Counted from the stretch's first letter, positions 22,499-35,280 are shown. The stretch: 64,000 nucleotides of DNA from Raphanus sativus (GCF_000801105.2 NC_079514.1:47310515-47374514); one strand, 5' to 3'. Notes: generated by a model not told the origin, from the sequence alone. Translations and numbers: made by a program.

Positions 22499-25400
22499 CT
22501 ATCTGGTCGATGAGCTTCCTGAATGTCGAGGTCGGTAATGATTAGGTAAAGAGATCTGCTGAATTCTCACTCGAACGAACTTGTAAGACTTGTACTTCGC
22601 CGGCCTTCTGTAACTCGTGGGTAAAGAAGAACTTGGGCAGAATGTGCTTCGCCCTATCTCCTTTGATGTAGCCGTCCTTGAGCTGTGCAATGCAGGATGC
22701 ATTATCTTCATACATCACGGTCGGTGGATCTTTTCCCTCGGACATCCCACGAGTAACTCGAACATATTGTGTCATGGACCTTAACCATACACTCTCACGG
22801 CTGGCCTCATGGATGGTAAGTATTCGGCGGGATTGGATGAAGTGGCCGCCATGGTCTGCTTCATAGACCGCCAGGATATAGCCGTACCACCGTGTGTAAA
22901 GACATATCCAGTCTGAGATCGAGCATGATGGGGATCTGATAGATAACCTGCATCAGCAAAACCAACTAAACCTTCCTTAAAATGGTTAGTATAAAAAAGA
23001 CCCAAATCTTTCGTTCCTTGTAGGTACCAAAGAATATGTTTTATCCCGTTCTAGTGCCTTTGGGTCGGACAAGAGCTAAATCTAGACAATAGATTCACGG
23101 CAAAACTGATGTCAGGTCTGGTGTGGCCGGCCAGATACATCAAAGCTCCTATGGCACTGAGATATGACACTTTGGGACCAAGGACTTCCTCATCGTCCCT
23201 CTTTGGACCAAATGGATCCTTAATCGGATCTAAGCTTCTCACGACCATGGGGCTTGTCAATGGGTGAGACTGATCCATATTAAACCTCTTGAGTACATTT
23301 TCTGTATATGCCATTTGATGCACAATGATTCAATCTTTTATGTACTCAAGTTGTAGTCCTAAACAAAACATTGTTTTCCCGAGATCTTTCATCTCGAATT
23401 CTTTCTTTAGATATTCAATTGTTTGAGAAATCTCTCCAGAGGTTTCTAGGATATTTAGATCATCTACATACACTGCAATGATCACAAAGCCCTTACTGAA
23501 CTTCTTTATGAATATACATGGACATATCTGGTCGTTTTGTATCCTTCTTTCAGGAGATATTCACTCAATCGATTGTACCACATTCAACCTGATTATTTCA
23601 ATCCATAAAGAGACTTGTTCAATCTTATACAATGCTGTTCTCGAGAACACTCTTTGTTTTTCATTTCAATACCATCTGGGATTCTCATATAAATCTCATT
23701 ATCCAGTGGACCATATAAGTAGGCGGTTGCAACATCCATTAACCGCATATCTAGACCTTCTCTCACGGCCAGACCTATCAAGAATCTTAAGGTCGTAGCA
23801 TCCACCACAGGGGAGTATGTCTCCTCATAATCTATTCATGGTCTTTGTGAGAATCCTTGTGCAACAAGTCGTGCTTTATATCTCACAACTTCTCCTTTCT
23901 CATTTCTTTTCCTCACAAAGACCCATTTATATCCATCTGGTTTTATATCATGAGGTGTTTGGATGATCGGTCCGAACACACCTCTCTTTCTCAATGATTC
24001 TAACTCTACGTTAATGGATTCTTTCCATTCCAACCAATCTGGTCGTTGCATGCATTCATATATAGACGTGGGTTCATGATCCTCATTTTCCATAAGTTCA
24101 AGTGCTACTTCATATGCAAATATATCAGTGTTGTCGACATTTTTTCTTTTCCATTGTTTCCTAGACAAGACATAATTTATTGAGATCTCATTATTATTCT
24201 CCGGATCGACAGTACCATGAAGCAAGGCGTCCCGAGCAACATTGGTCGGTACTACTGAACCGTCGGCCATGCCTAAGCCTCTTTGGTCGGACGTGGTCCC
24301 ATCCCGGGTCGGATCGACCACGACCATGTCTGGGGTTCCAGCCTCGGATGCTGCACCTTTCTTTGTTTTCTGAGGGTTCTTATCTTTGGAACCTAATGGT
24401 CTACCACGTTTCAAACGTGCCTTAGACTCTGTAACAACTTGATTGTGTCCCTCTTCGACATCAATTCGTATATGTGCATTGGCTGCTGGTATATATGACT
24501 TAGTCACTCTATTCGGGTCAGTAAAGGAATCTGGCAATTGATGAGCTAGGTTTTGTAAATGTATTATTTTTTGGACCTCAAAATCACACACTTGAGTCCG
24601 AGGATCTTGCCAATTAATGGATGTTTAATTCCATATGATATCATGTACCAACTTACCATTATCTCCCCCTAGTACTGGATACTTGGATTCATCAAAATGA
24701 AAATCCGCATACCTGGTCTTAAACATATCACCCGTAGTCGGCTCCAGGTATTTTATTATGGTGGGGGAATCGTATCCAACATATACTCCCATCCTCCTTT
24801 GAGGTCTCATCTTAGTTCTCTGTGGTGGTGCTATAGGCACTTGGACGGCGCATCCAAAAGTTTTGAGATGGGATATGTCTGGCTCATGACCCGTAATTAA
24901 CTGGGATGGCGAGTATTGATGTTCACTAGATGGCCTGATGCAAATCAACTCGGCCGCATGTAACATTGCATGTCCCAAGCCGAGACCGGGAGTTTTGATC
25001 TCATGAGTAGTGGCCGAGCTATGAACTGAATCCGTTTTATAAACGATTCGGCAAGGCCATTTTGTGTATGTACATGTGCCACATAATGTTCAACACTTAC
25101 CCCCATAGACATACAATAATCATTAAAGGCTTGGGACGTGAATTCACTAGCATTGTCTTGATGTATAGTCTTTAAAGGAAAGTCCGGAAAATGTGCTTTC
25201 AGTCATCTGAGCTAGCAGCCTTGCTAGTGCCAAATTTCGTGTGGATAAGAGACAAACATGTGACAATCTTGTAGATGCATCAATCAGGACCATAAAATAT
25301 CTAAACGTCCCACAAGGTGGGTGTATTGGTCCTCATATATCCACATGTATTTTTCCAGAAAGTTTATCATTTCCTTATTCACTTTTGCTGGTGATGGCCT

Positions 25401-25940
25401 AGTGATGAGTTTTCCTTGTGAACGTGCTTCACATGTGAGATTCTTTGGGATAACTCTATTTTCTTTCAAACTGTGCCCATTTGAATTCATAATCAGTTTT
25501 CACATCATGTTTGAACCTGGATGACCCAACCGGTAATGCCAAAGAGTGAACTCGTCCGTGAACCTCTTGTACAATACGGCATTGGCTTCTATCATGCTGG
25601 TCTTTGTATGATAATGACCAGTCGCATATGCCGGTATAGTATCTAGGACTCTTTTCAATCTTATATCTTTGAAACTCAACAGGCTTCTTTTATAACTAGG
25701 GGAATACAATGCATCTTGAATCTCAAGATGAGTCCCTTTAGGCAATAAGATGTTTGCTTGGCCGTAGCCTTCTATCAAACCGGCAATGCCTGCAATTGTA
25801 CTTATATTGGCACTCTTAATCGTGAGATTGATAAAATATCTCTTGTTTCTTAGAATTGTATGGCTGGATCCACTGTCCACAACCAGAACATCCATATCAT
25901 CTTTCATTTCTGAACCTCCTTTTCGGGTTGAATGGTCCAC
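22499..25940 (-). pseudogene. Copia pol remnant (protease, integrase, RT, RNase H)
   Basis: Coding order on the minus strand: an aspartic protease with VVDSGSSHTIL (near 25870), a GAG-preintegrase segment LWHYRLGHPG (about 25545), an integrase C-terminal part near 24960-24640, a variable linker, the RT start WKESINVELESLRKRGVF (about 24040), RT core pieces (MDVATAYLYGPL near 23730; SYLSAIGALMYLAGHTRPD near 23160) and RNase H fragments (GFADAGYLSDPH near 22950; VMYEDNASCIAQLKDG near 22700). The pieces lie in several frames separated by stops, so no polyprotein can be made. The RNase H active-site region is itself broken. Confidence 0.85.
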
Positions 25941-26270
25941 CAGTCAGTGATGATCCAATACGAGTCGGAATCGGAGGATAAACTGGTTGATATGGTCGCA
26001 ATCGGCTCCACCTTTCAATCAGGTTGCTTGGATCTTCTATCGGCTGCTCCTTTGGATCGGGTGGTGTCTCGCGGGTGCTTGATCGGATCGGGATGGGAGC
26101 TGTTATAGGCTGGTGGTGATCGGGTCGGATGGGAGCTGATGGTTATCAGCTGCTTGCTTAGGTTGGGTGATAATCGGATGATGATCTTGATGAGAGAGAG
26201 TAAAATCGATTATTAGGGTTTGTAATCGATTTCTAGCTTAGGGTTTATCAGAGCTCTCGTGCTGATAACA

Positions 26271-26544
26271 TGTTGTGAAACTAGAAATTTATGAAAAATG
26301 TTAATCTTATTCATCTCGTAAGTAATCTATATATACAAGGAGTTTAGACCGTTATAAGAATAATGGAAACTTTATCCAACAAAAAAAAGAAAAATCAAAT
26401 ACAAGAGAACTATGGTAATGTCTAAATAAATGGAAAGCTACAAATAATATGGAAAAGGCAAGACATAGCCGGCTGGTACTATTGCTGCACCTGATCCGGT
26501 TTAGTCGAACCGGATATGGGTCGACCACCAGGTGGTTCTCAACA
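26271..26544 (-). repeat. 5' LTR of the Copia element
   Basis: 274 bp, with intact TGTTGTGAAAC...GGTTCTCAACA ends as read on the plus strand. Flanked by the 3' copy of the TATAT target duplication. Confidence 0.85.
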
Positions 26545-26549
26545 TATAT

Positions 26550-28636
26550 TCAATGTTTCGTCTAAAATTTTTAATGTTTTTTTTAAAAGGGACTGCCTGC
26601 TGCTTCGATTGTTTCGATGATACTATTCACATCCAATAGTTTGAAGACCCTGACCTACTTAACATTTAATAAGTCATATTCAGTATTCCAAAGGTATAAA
26701 CAGACAGACAGACAGCAGGTAGATGTGATATGCTTGTTGATTCACGTACGTATATCTATTATCACATCATATGTGAAACAATTACTGAAATAATGTGTAT
26801 TGAAATGAAATAATGTAATCATGGGAGACAAGACAGTGTGTCGTTTTGTAACTATTGTGACTTTTGGATACTTGTACTTTTGAGCAAGTAGTAGTTTACA
26901 ATCAAGTTTGTCTTATACATTTAAACGCTTACAATATTTAGTACTCCTAACGATTAAGGTCTTAAAAAGTTGTTTTCCATATCTTTACTCGTAAATCAAC
27001 AAAATAGTCGAACGAAAAGAATCCTCCAACTAACTCCAAGACGACGCAAAGGTGAAAATGGTAGTGATAAACAAATTAGGGGAAATTCTCATAAAATTTA
27101 AAAGAAAATCCTATAAAATATATACTTATGAAGTAACAATAACATTAAATTTAAATCATTACAACTATATAACTCTTATAAGGATGATATTGTAATAGAA
27201 TAAGATAATTTACAATATATCTTTTAAATAAAATTAAAATATTATTATTTTAATTAATTTTTGTTAGTTTTACTAAAACTACTATTCTGATTTTTTTTTT
27301 TAAATATAATAATCTCGTCAACAAAATTAGCTGACATAATATTTATATCAGCAAAATTAGATAATGCAATAATTGTTGTGGTGACTGATGTATGATTTCG
27401 CCAAAAAAATAAACATATATGTTATTTAAATTTTGGAAAATTCATATATATATTTGACAACAATAAACTACTCTTTAGATCAAATTCCTATTAATTCGGT
27501 ATATTGGATATTAAATGGCTGTTTTCCCACAAATTGGTAAAGATATGTTAAAAGTTTTTTCTTTTGTCTTCGGTGTTAAGGAAATAATCATCCGATAAAT
27601 AGAAGCGTAGATAAGAATATTCTTACAGTGATCCTACGTAGCATCTATATCCACTGCATGGGTGGAGCATTCATCACTCAACCCCATCCACCGATCATCG
27701 CCTGCGGACAGATCCACCAAAAATACACTACCCACAGCCAATGAGAATCTTGTCTTTTGAAAATCACATTATCTAGTTCCCTTTTAAAAGTGGATTCGAT
27801 TCGAAGAGTGTTTCCATTGACATTTAAGGAAAGCTGACTTTAATCAACATATTTCCCTAGAGATATCAATTTTTTTAATCATATAGTAATATTTGGTTAA
27901 ATGTAAATTGCAATTATTACGCGGTATGTGATTGTTTATTTCATTTAAGTCCACTTTATCCGCTTATCAAATGGTTTGGATATGAATTATCCATCTTAGC
28001 CAAAATAAAACGATTATCTAACTTTTACGAGACAGATGGTCAAAATATATCATCCCACAAGGCACACACCGACACCAATTGGTATTAGTAAAATCGAAGA
28101 TTGTATCTACGTGGGAACGCACGTGTATATTTCTGGGATTAACTTTGATTTAGAATAGTAATCATGAGAAAATAATTCATTGTAATATCTTAATGCTATA
28201 ATCCTGCTACCGAATATCTTAAGCTCAAATGCTTGAATGTGTATGGATTTTAGATGACATTAATCACGACCAATTCTGGATTAGACATGTAAATTAAAGG
28301 AAAACGAATATTCACTCGAAAGATTACATATCCTTTTCTTTTAATTGCCGTTTGTAATCCACCGACAAATAAATTGCCTGTCATAAACACGCACACGAAC
28401 TTTCGGTGCACTCGCCAACACCTAATCTTTGCTATCTCGCTCCTTCCGCATATTCCTAATTCCTCCAATCAACAGTAACTAACGGAGACTTAACGTGGAC
28501 TCTTCGCAATCAGAATTTGGAGGTGGAGACTCTCACGGTTAACGTGCATCAGACCTTACCTTGAGAAGCTGAGACCCCACCGCCGTTAGGAATTCCGTCT
28601 ATATCTCTCCCCGCATTATCCAACAACATATTAACA
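26550..28636. other. Intergenic DNA; first 130 bp continue duplicated segment copy 2
   Basis: 26550-26680 completes the copy interrupted by the Copia element. The rest has no gene I can support. A (GACA)n run lies at 26701-26714. Short open frames such as 28250-28468 (minus) show no recognisable domain. Confidence 0.4.
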
Positions 28637-29659
28637 GGAAAAAGTGCCTATTTCAACATGAACTTTACGCGTCGTGCTTATTCCTTCACGAACTTTGTAG
28701 TAGTGCGTATTCCACACTGAACTAAACAATTTTTTTAAAATTCTATATGAACTTTATGCGTCGTGTCTATTCATTCACGAACTTTATAGTAGTGCGTATT
28801 TCACAGTGAACTAAACAAAAATTCGAAAATACTACATAGACTCTCAAAATCGTGCTTATTTCAATATTGAGTGTTAAATGTGTTAGTCATCCATTAATTT
28901 CTCAAAACAACGTCATTTTGTATAAATTTGTGAAATTAAAAATTAAAAATAAAATATACTCTCAAAGTCATGCTTATATAAATTGACTGTCAAAGGTAAT
29001 AGTCATCATTGAATTTATCAAAATCGTTTCGATAAATTAACGGATGACTAACACCTTAAACCGTCAATTTATAAATAAGCACGATTTTGAGAATCTATTT
29101 AGTATTTTTTGAAAGACTAACAATTTTGGCGGTCATATATATATATTGACCGTTAAAAGTTTTAGTCATACATTAATTTATCAAAACAATGTCATTTTGG
29201 ATAGATTTTATAAAATTAAAAAAATTAAAAAACGATGAATAATTTCATAAAATTTAACCAAAATAAAGTCTTTTGGTAAATTAAAGGATGACTATTACAT
29301 TTGACAGTTAATATATATAAGCACGATTTTAAAAGTTTATATTTTATTTTGATTTTTAGTTTCACAAAATTTATACAAAATGACGTTGTTTTGAAAAATT
29401 AATGGATGACTAACACATTTAACACTCAATACTGAAATAAGCACGATTTTGAGAGTCTATGTAGTATTTTTTGATTTTTATTTAGTTCAATGTGAAATAC
29501 GCACTACTATAAAATTCGTGAAGGAATAGACACGACGCATAAAGTTCATATAGTATTTTAAAAAAATTGTTTAGTTCAGTGTGGAATACGCACTATTACA
29601 AAGTTCGTGAAGGAATAGGCACGACGCGTAAAGTTCATGTTGAAATAGGCACTTTTTCC
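28637..29659. mobile_element. Foldback MULE-like non-autonomous element, 1,023 bp
   Basis: Terminal inverted repeats start GGAAAAAGTGCCTATTTCAA at 28637 and end with the complement at 29659. The arms stay complementary for at least 330 bp, and shorter inverted segments continue inward, so almost the whole element can form a hairpin. It is flanked by the 10-bp direct repeat CATATTAACA (28627-28636 and 29660-29669), close to the 9-10 bp target duplication of Mutator-like elements. Each arm contains an internal direct duplication of about 86 bp (28660 and 28746). There is no coding sequence. Confidence 0.85.
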
Positions 29660-29669
29660 CATATTAACA

Positions 29670-30426
29670 CGGGTCTACTTACTGGCAGGACATATTCGTC
29701 CAACATATTCGATTATAATTTTCAAAAATGAGATATTTTTAAATTTAATATACTCTTTTTATTAATTTTCCTCGGAGTTATTATATTCCTTAAATAAAAA
29801 AACAGAGCCCCTTCAAATAGCAGAGAAGCAGAGAGCGAGAGAGAGCGGGAACGCGTATAGTTTACAGCTACATTCTCCTCTAGCTTTCCTTTACTCTCTT
29901 TTTCTCAGTTCTTCTTGAGTTCTTCTTCTCGAGATCTGTGCCTGTGTTTTCTTCTTTGCTCGGGAGATTCGTTACTACGCTCAGGTACGGACTTCGAAAT
30001 GCTTGTTAATCAGATTTGTTTCTTCCTCCTCATTAGGTTTCTAGGGGTTTGACCATAAGATGAGGGACTTGTGACCTGTAGATCTGAGTTTGGTTTCGAA
30101 CTTTCGACAGATTGTTTTGGGAACGGTTTTTGTCGGTAGATACATTTAATGATCCATAAAACTGCTCCCAAAACATAACAAAACCTATGCGTTTCTTGGA
30201 CGTTTCTTGTAACTTTTCTTTATAAAAAAAAAAGATGATTTTGCATCTTGTGTGTCTCTCTGTCAAGCATTGCGTTTTGTATTCAATACGTGTAGATCTT
30301 TGGTATAGAACTCATCAACATATGTAAAGATTGGATCTTTGGGGACTATTACATTTGTAAAGATTGATCACCAGAGATTTTGTTGGTTCACAGATGCATT
30401 GTTTGATATGTGCGTTGTTTGCAGAT
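29670..30426 (+). promoter_or_regulatory. Promoter and 5' UTR of the pyrophosphatase gene, with a leader intron
   Basis: A purine-rich run (GAGAGCGAGAGAGAGCGGGA, about 29829) is followed by a CT-rich leader. CTCAG|GTACGG at 29980-29985 looks like a 5' UTR donor; the acceptor would be TTTGCAG at 30418-30424, just before the ATG. Confidence 0.5.
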
Positions 30427-32149
30427 ATGGCGCCACCGATTGAGATTGCTGCTACCAAGAACTATGCGGAGAAACAGGCTTCAGTTCCTCCTCTTAATGA
30501 GAGGATACTTTCGTCCTTGACACATAGATCAGTTGCTGCACACCCATGGCATGATCTTGAGATAGGTAAAGCTATAACGTAACCGTTTCCTTTTTTATTT
30601 TCAGTTTTAAAAAATGATTACTTGGCTTCTAATATTTAACTTCTTGTTTGCTCTGTTTTATAGGACCTGAAGCTCCAGTAATCTTCAACTGTGTAAGTAT
30701 TTTGGTAACGATATTAAGCTCTAGGATTGATAATTCGATTGTCACAAAAGAATGGCACTGTGGGTATTTGGAGATTAATCTGTATATCTTGGGATCTAGA
30801 TTGACTCTGCTGTATTGCATGATTAGGAAACCTATTTGCTATTTGTGAGTTTATCGTTGAGATGCTTCTTTGGGAATCATTAACAAAGCATATGGGGATG
30901 TCGTTGCAGGTGGTTGAGATAGGAAAGGGGAGCAAAGTGAAGTATGAACTCGACAAAACTACGGGTCTCATCAAGGTATTAACTTCATTGTGATAGCTTT
31001 TGTTTAATGTCCCTTTCACTGTTAAAAGACGGCATCATGATTTTTAAACATTACATAACTCTTGTTCAGGTCGATCGTATTCTTTACTCATCTGTTGTGT
31101 ACCCACACAACTATGGGTTCATTCCGCGTACCCTCTGTGACGACAATGACCCTATTGATGTTCTTGTCATCATGCAGGTAATCTTCTTCCTTTGTTTTGT
31201 GCAGTGAAAGGTTGTAAAGTTGTATAATTTTATCAGTTAGTGTTTATGTTTTATTTTTGCATACAGTAAGCTTTGAAGAAGCTCAGCAGCTCAAATTTTA
31301 GATATAGGTGTATCTAGCATAGGACTTAATGTAGCAGATATGATATGTTATTGAGCATTTAATGAAAACTAGGACTTAATCTAGCATAGGACAAAAGCAG
31401 CTTTACAGCTTTGTCTCAGATTTTCTTGTTTTAAAAATAGTAGAGAACAAATGCCATGTGAATCATATATTGTATTTTGTTCAACAGGAACCGGTGATCC
31501 CAGGATGCTTTCTTCGGGCCAAAGCTATTGGTCTTATGCCAATGATCGATCAGGTTTAGAAAATCAACATTTTTGATTGTCGTCAATGTATAAAACCAAA
31601 AGATACTGAAACTAGATGCTCTTTATGCATTTTTTAAAAGGGTGAGAAAGACGACAAGATCATTGCTGTCTGCGCTGACGATCCAGAGTACCGTCATTAC
31701 AATGACATCAAGGAGCTTCCACCTCATCGTCTGGCTGAGATTCGTCGTTTCTTTGAGGACTGTGAGTGTTCCCTTCTTCATCTTCTTCCAACCTTTGTTT
31801 GTCTTGGGATGATATGAGATTATGGTAAACCATATTGCTCATGACACCTGCGTATATGATGAGACTCATGTTCTTGGATTTTTCTTGTCACAGATAAGAA
31901 AAACGAGAACAAGGAAGTAGCCGTTAACGACTTCCTTCCAGCTACAGCAGCCTATGAAGCAGTTCAGCATTCCATGTGAGCCTTTGCTTGAAACTGACTG
32001 TTATATAATAATTCATACTATATAGTATGGACTTACACTTAATGTAATCTTTATCATAGAATAGCTAACTAATCAAACTTGGTTACTTTTTTTTGGTGAC
32101 ATGTAGGGATCTGTATGCGGATTACGTCATGGAGACCTTGAGACGGTGA
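30427..32149 (+). CDS. PPA4: Soluble inorganic pyrophosphatase, PPa4-like
   Basis: Eight exons: 30427-30565, 30664-30692, 30910-30975, 31070-31177, 31488-31553, 31641-31761, 31894-31975 and 32107-32149, all GT/AG, total 654 nt (217 residues), the usual family I plant length. The enzyme hydrolyses cytosolic PPi to phosphate. The signature DDNDPID is at about residues 102-108, where the aspartates bind Mg2+. [19 protein letters not shown] and CADDPEY blocks are intact and the protein ends DYVMETLRR. There is no transit peptide, in line with the cytosolic isoforms. The 1-kb foldback element sits about 760 bp upstream. Confidence 0.93.
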
Positions 32150-33291
32150 TCTCTTTCACCACCATCCAAGCAATAAAGAAAGTTTCCAACTGCATTTTCG
32201 CATTTGTTTTCTTGACAGATGTGAAGTGTATACAAAAGTATAAATACTTAACATATATATGTTAGGGTTCTCAAAAGAATGTATTTGTGTATGTCCTTTT
32301 GCTGAATCCGGTAGATGATGATGCCGAAAAAATTGTCAAAGAAACTAAGAACGTTGGTATTGTACCCATTTTGTTTGTTCTTCACTTTTATGAAATTGTT
32401 GTGTTTCGTTTCTTAATTTTATGAAAATCCATGGTAGGTTATTGTTTTTTTTTTATTGTTTTCTTTTTCACTTCCATGTGATTCTGATTTTACATATATG
32501 ACCAAAAATACTCTACTTCTATATGCTTCTTATTAACATAATACGTAACTTCAACATAGAAACTTAGTGAGTTAATAATCTAATAAAATAATTAGTGTAA
32601 CAAAATTAATAAATTTGCCTGTTCTAAATTCAGATAGTTCCAAATATAATAAAATTCGACCAAAATAGTCTATTTCTATATGCTTAAAATTTTCCTTGTA
32701 CACATCATAAATAGCAATTAGTGTATATTTCCTCTATTTCACATTTGCCGATGTTTGAAAAATAACAATTTGTTATAGATTATAGCATACTTTGAATTTT
32801 AAATTAAAACAACTCAATTTTATTATCTTTATCATTAAATTTTTATCCATTAATAAGAATATATTACTGATTTAATTAAAAATTTATATTATTTTATAAA
32901 ATCTATTAATTAATTATTTAAATATTATTTATTTTAAAATTTTACTGTATCTTTGTAGATTATCTAAGCTTTTGAAAAATTAAAAAATTAAAAAATGTGA
33001 AATTTTATTTTCTAAACGTTGAGGCCTGCAACTGCAAGTCAACATTTGTCATTTCAGCCTTACATTATTCTGAAATTACCGGCTTACCCACGTTTATATT
33101 CTAAAACTGATATTTTAGTAATTACAGTCTTCTTTTGACCAAAAAAAAAAAAGTAATTACAGTCTTGTTCGTTGAAGAAGAAAAAAGTCCAAAAACCCTT
33201 TCCTATCTCTAAAACCCGAGTGGGGGACGCCTCTCCTCCGATAACGAAGACGATAAAGTAGGAAGAAGATCGATTCGCCACGAGACCAGCC
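32150..33291. other. Pyrophosphatase 3' UTR and AT-rich intergenic DNA
   Basis: The first 200 bp are likely 3' UTR. From 32500 to 33000 the DNA is very AT-rich with no gene seen. From about 33170 the leader of the next gene begins. Confidence 0.4.
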
Positions 33292-33951
33292 ATGAGCTCA
33301 TTCAACGGAAACAACAACAACATGGACAACCTCCTACTCCAAACCCTACTCGGCCGCCTCCAAATCCGCCCCCCAAACTCCCCTTTCCTCTCCCAATCCC
33401 TAGACGACCTCCTCTTCAACAAATCCGACGACAGCGACAACGACAACGACGAAGAATCATCCCTCCAAAACAATCTCGAACGAGAAGAAGCCAAGCTCGA
33501 GAAGGAGCTGATCCGCGTCATCGTCTCGGGCCGAATCGATTCCCTCAAGCCCAATTCAGGGCAGGCCGTGACGGTCAACGAGCACCACATCTGCGTCGGG
33601 TTCCACGAGGACGAGGAGTCGGATTACCGTGTGTGGGAGTGGCATGGGCATATCATGCTTTTCGATGAGGAGAATGGGTACACCCCTGAGTATATCTACG
33701 GGAATTACTTCGAGAGGTTGCCTGTGAAGCTGCCGAGTAAGGAGAAGAAGGAGGTGAAAGAGGTGAAAGAGAAGGAGGAGGAGGAGGTGGAGAGTTTGGG
33801 TGGTTTGAGAGAGTTGATTGATGGTGGAGATGGTGGTCGTGGTAGGGTTCTTCATAGGAACATCAACATTGGTTCCTCAAGGTTTGGTTTTTTTATTGAC
33901 TTTTTAATGACTGATATAACAATGGCTCATGTGAGATCAAATTTACTCTAG
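33292..33951 (+). CDS. Small acidic protein of unknown function (At3g53630-like by position)
   Basis: An open frame of 219 codons. The N terminus is Asn-rich (NGNNNN), followed by LLLQTLLGRLQIRPP, an acidic Asp/Glu/Ser run (residues 45-58), a conserved-looking core (ELIRVIVSGRIDSLKPNSGQ, VNEHHICVGF and VWEWHGHIMLFDEENGY, about 92-133, then NYFERLP) and a Lys/Glu-rich, probably coiled segment. After residue 195 (NIGSSR) the sequence looks like intron, and TCAAG|GTTTGG at 33881 may be a donor to an acceptor near 34735, after which a stop follows almost at once. The true protein may therefore be about 196 residues. I know no function for the family. Confidence 0.65.
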   Translation: MSSFNGNNNNMDNLLLQTLLGRLQIRPPNSPFLSQSLDDLLFNKSDDSDNDNDEESSLQNNLEREEAKLEKELIRVIVSGRIDSLKPNSGQAVTVNEHHICVGFHEDEESDYRVWEWHGHIMLFDEENGYTPEYIYGNYFERLPVKLPSKEKKEVKEVKEKEEEEVESLGGLRELIDGGDGGRGRVLHRNINIGSSRFGFFIDFLMTDITMAHVRSNLL

Positions 33952-35045
33952 GATAGAAAAAAAAAAAACAAATTGGGACGTAATATGGATGTAGTTACAG
34001 AGTAGGCCAATTTTTCGGTTGCATTTTTGATTCGCACATGGGCATGACACACGGTCGCTAAATATGATCAGTTAACTCTTCTCATTTTATATTGTTAATG
34101 ATTCAATCTTTCTTCACATTGCATGCTTTGAATCGTTTTTTTTTTCCTTTCCTGGTGTGTGGATGGTTGCTTCCCTACTATGATTACAATGCATGTTAAT
34201 ATTCAATGTCTGGTCTTGTTTTTTATTTTCCGCCTTTTATTAATTGTTGTACTTTTGCTCCGCTTCACTGCTGCTGCTTGCGAGACATGATTTAGTTCAC
34301 AATGTGAATAGTGAGATTTGTTCTATTGCTTTCGTATACAGTTCATATAGTTGTCTGGTGGTATTTTCTTGCCAAGAAAACAATATTGATGATTTTTAAT
34401 TTTCATTAGTACAATGTCCAAGAACCTTAGATGTCAGTGTTGTATAAATCTTCATATGATGGCCAGGTATATTACATTCCTTGATGGAAGTTCTAAGACA
34501 GTACACATTAGAGTTGCTGTGTGGTAATCTAGTCTGTAGTATTTGTATTTTGTAGTGCTAGATCTTAGTCTTGCTTTTCATATTGCAGTTCATCACCGTT
34601 TTTTTCAAAGTATCTGCTAATTTTTAATCTTGTTTCACTTTAGATTTTAACTGCACCTTTATTATTTGTGCTTAGATATCGCAAAAGGTTGAAACAAATC
34701 ACTCCATTTACATGGTTGTTGTTGAATTGGCAGGGTCTAATTCCTAGGAGCGGTTTGGCAGTGAGAGGTGACATTGCTCGGGAAGATTTCAGATGTGTGG
34801 ACAGACGACAACTCGGGACAAAAAAAACAATAACGCGTTGGTGAAATTACGGATTCTGTTCCGTTCTATTTAAACCAGTAAACTCATGGGTGAAAATCAC
34901 CTGAAGTTGTTTCTGATCCAAATTTACAATACATGTTTGTGAACAGAGCAAAGAGTACACATGATTATGGTCATTGAACCCGAAATTTTTGAGTTTTTCC
35001 CTTGTTTGTTTTTGTATGCTCGCCTTGATAAATCACTCATTGTCA
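33952..35045 (+). other. Probable intron and 3' UTR of the unknown-protein gene
   Basis: T-rich, without long open frames, as in a plant intron, up to about TGGCAG|GGTCTAATTCC at 34729-34745. The following, more balanced 250 bp fit a last exon that is mostly 3' UTR. Confidence 0.4.
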
Positions 35046-35280
35046 ATGTTACTTCAGTTTCCGCTACAAGGATGATAATGTGAATCTGACATATATGAGA
35101 AGATACTAGACACTGATGTCAAAAAAAAAAAAAAAGAGAAGATAGTAGACACTCTTATGATGCAAAAAAATACTGCCGCAGCTGCAATGTTCCTTCAGTT
35201 TCCGCTACAAGGATGATAAATTGATAATGCGAATCTGAAATATATGAGAAGATAGTAGACGCTCTTATGATGCAAAAAAA
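35046..35280 (+). repeat. Tandem duplication of about 130 bp
   Basis: Copies at 35046-35170 and 35187-35280 share CAGTTTCCGCTACAAGGATG, TATATGAGAAGATA and CTCTTATGATGCAAAAAAAT. Confidence 0.75.

Larger units (their letters stand above)
22043..26544 (-). mobile_element. Copia-type LTR retrotransposon, gag-deleted and decayed
   Basis: LTRs lie at 22043-22327 and 26271-26544 and a TATAT target duplication at 22038-22042 and 26545-26549. On the coding (minus) strand the LTRs run TGTTGAGAACC...TTTCACAACA. A polypurine tract AAGGGGGAA (22328-22336) abuts the 3' LTR. In coding order protease, integrase, reverse transcriptase and RNase H are recognisable, which is Copia order. Only about 330 bp lie between the 5' LTR and the protease region, so gag is missing. 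The LTRs differ by several substitutions and small indels, so the insertion is not recent. Confidence 0.88.

Noticed and set aside
28637..29659. CRISPR-like or satellite array in the repeated GAACTTT...CGTG segments
   Set aside because: Only two units per arm, arranged as inverted arms with target duplication; a foldback transposon explains it.
33084..33590. 168-codon minus-strand open frame opposite the unknown-protein gene
   Set aside because: Ser/Arg-rich mirror of the acidic/Ser-rich plus-strand frame; composition explained by antisense reading.
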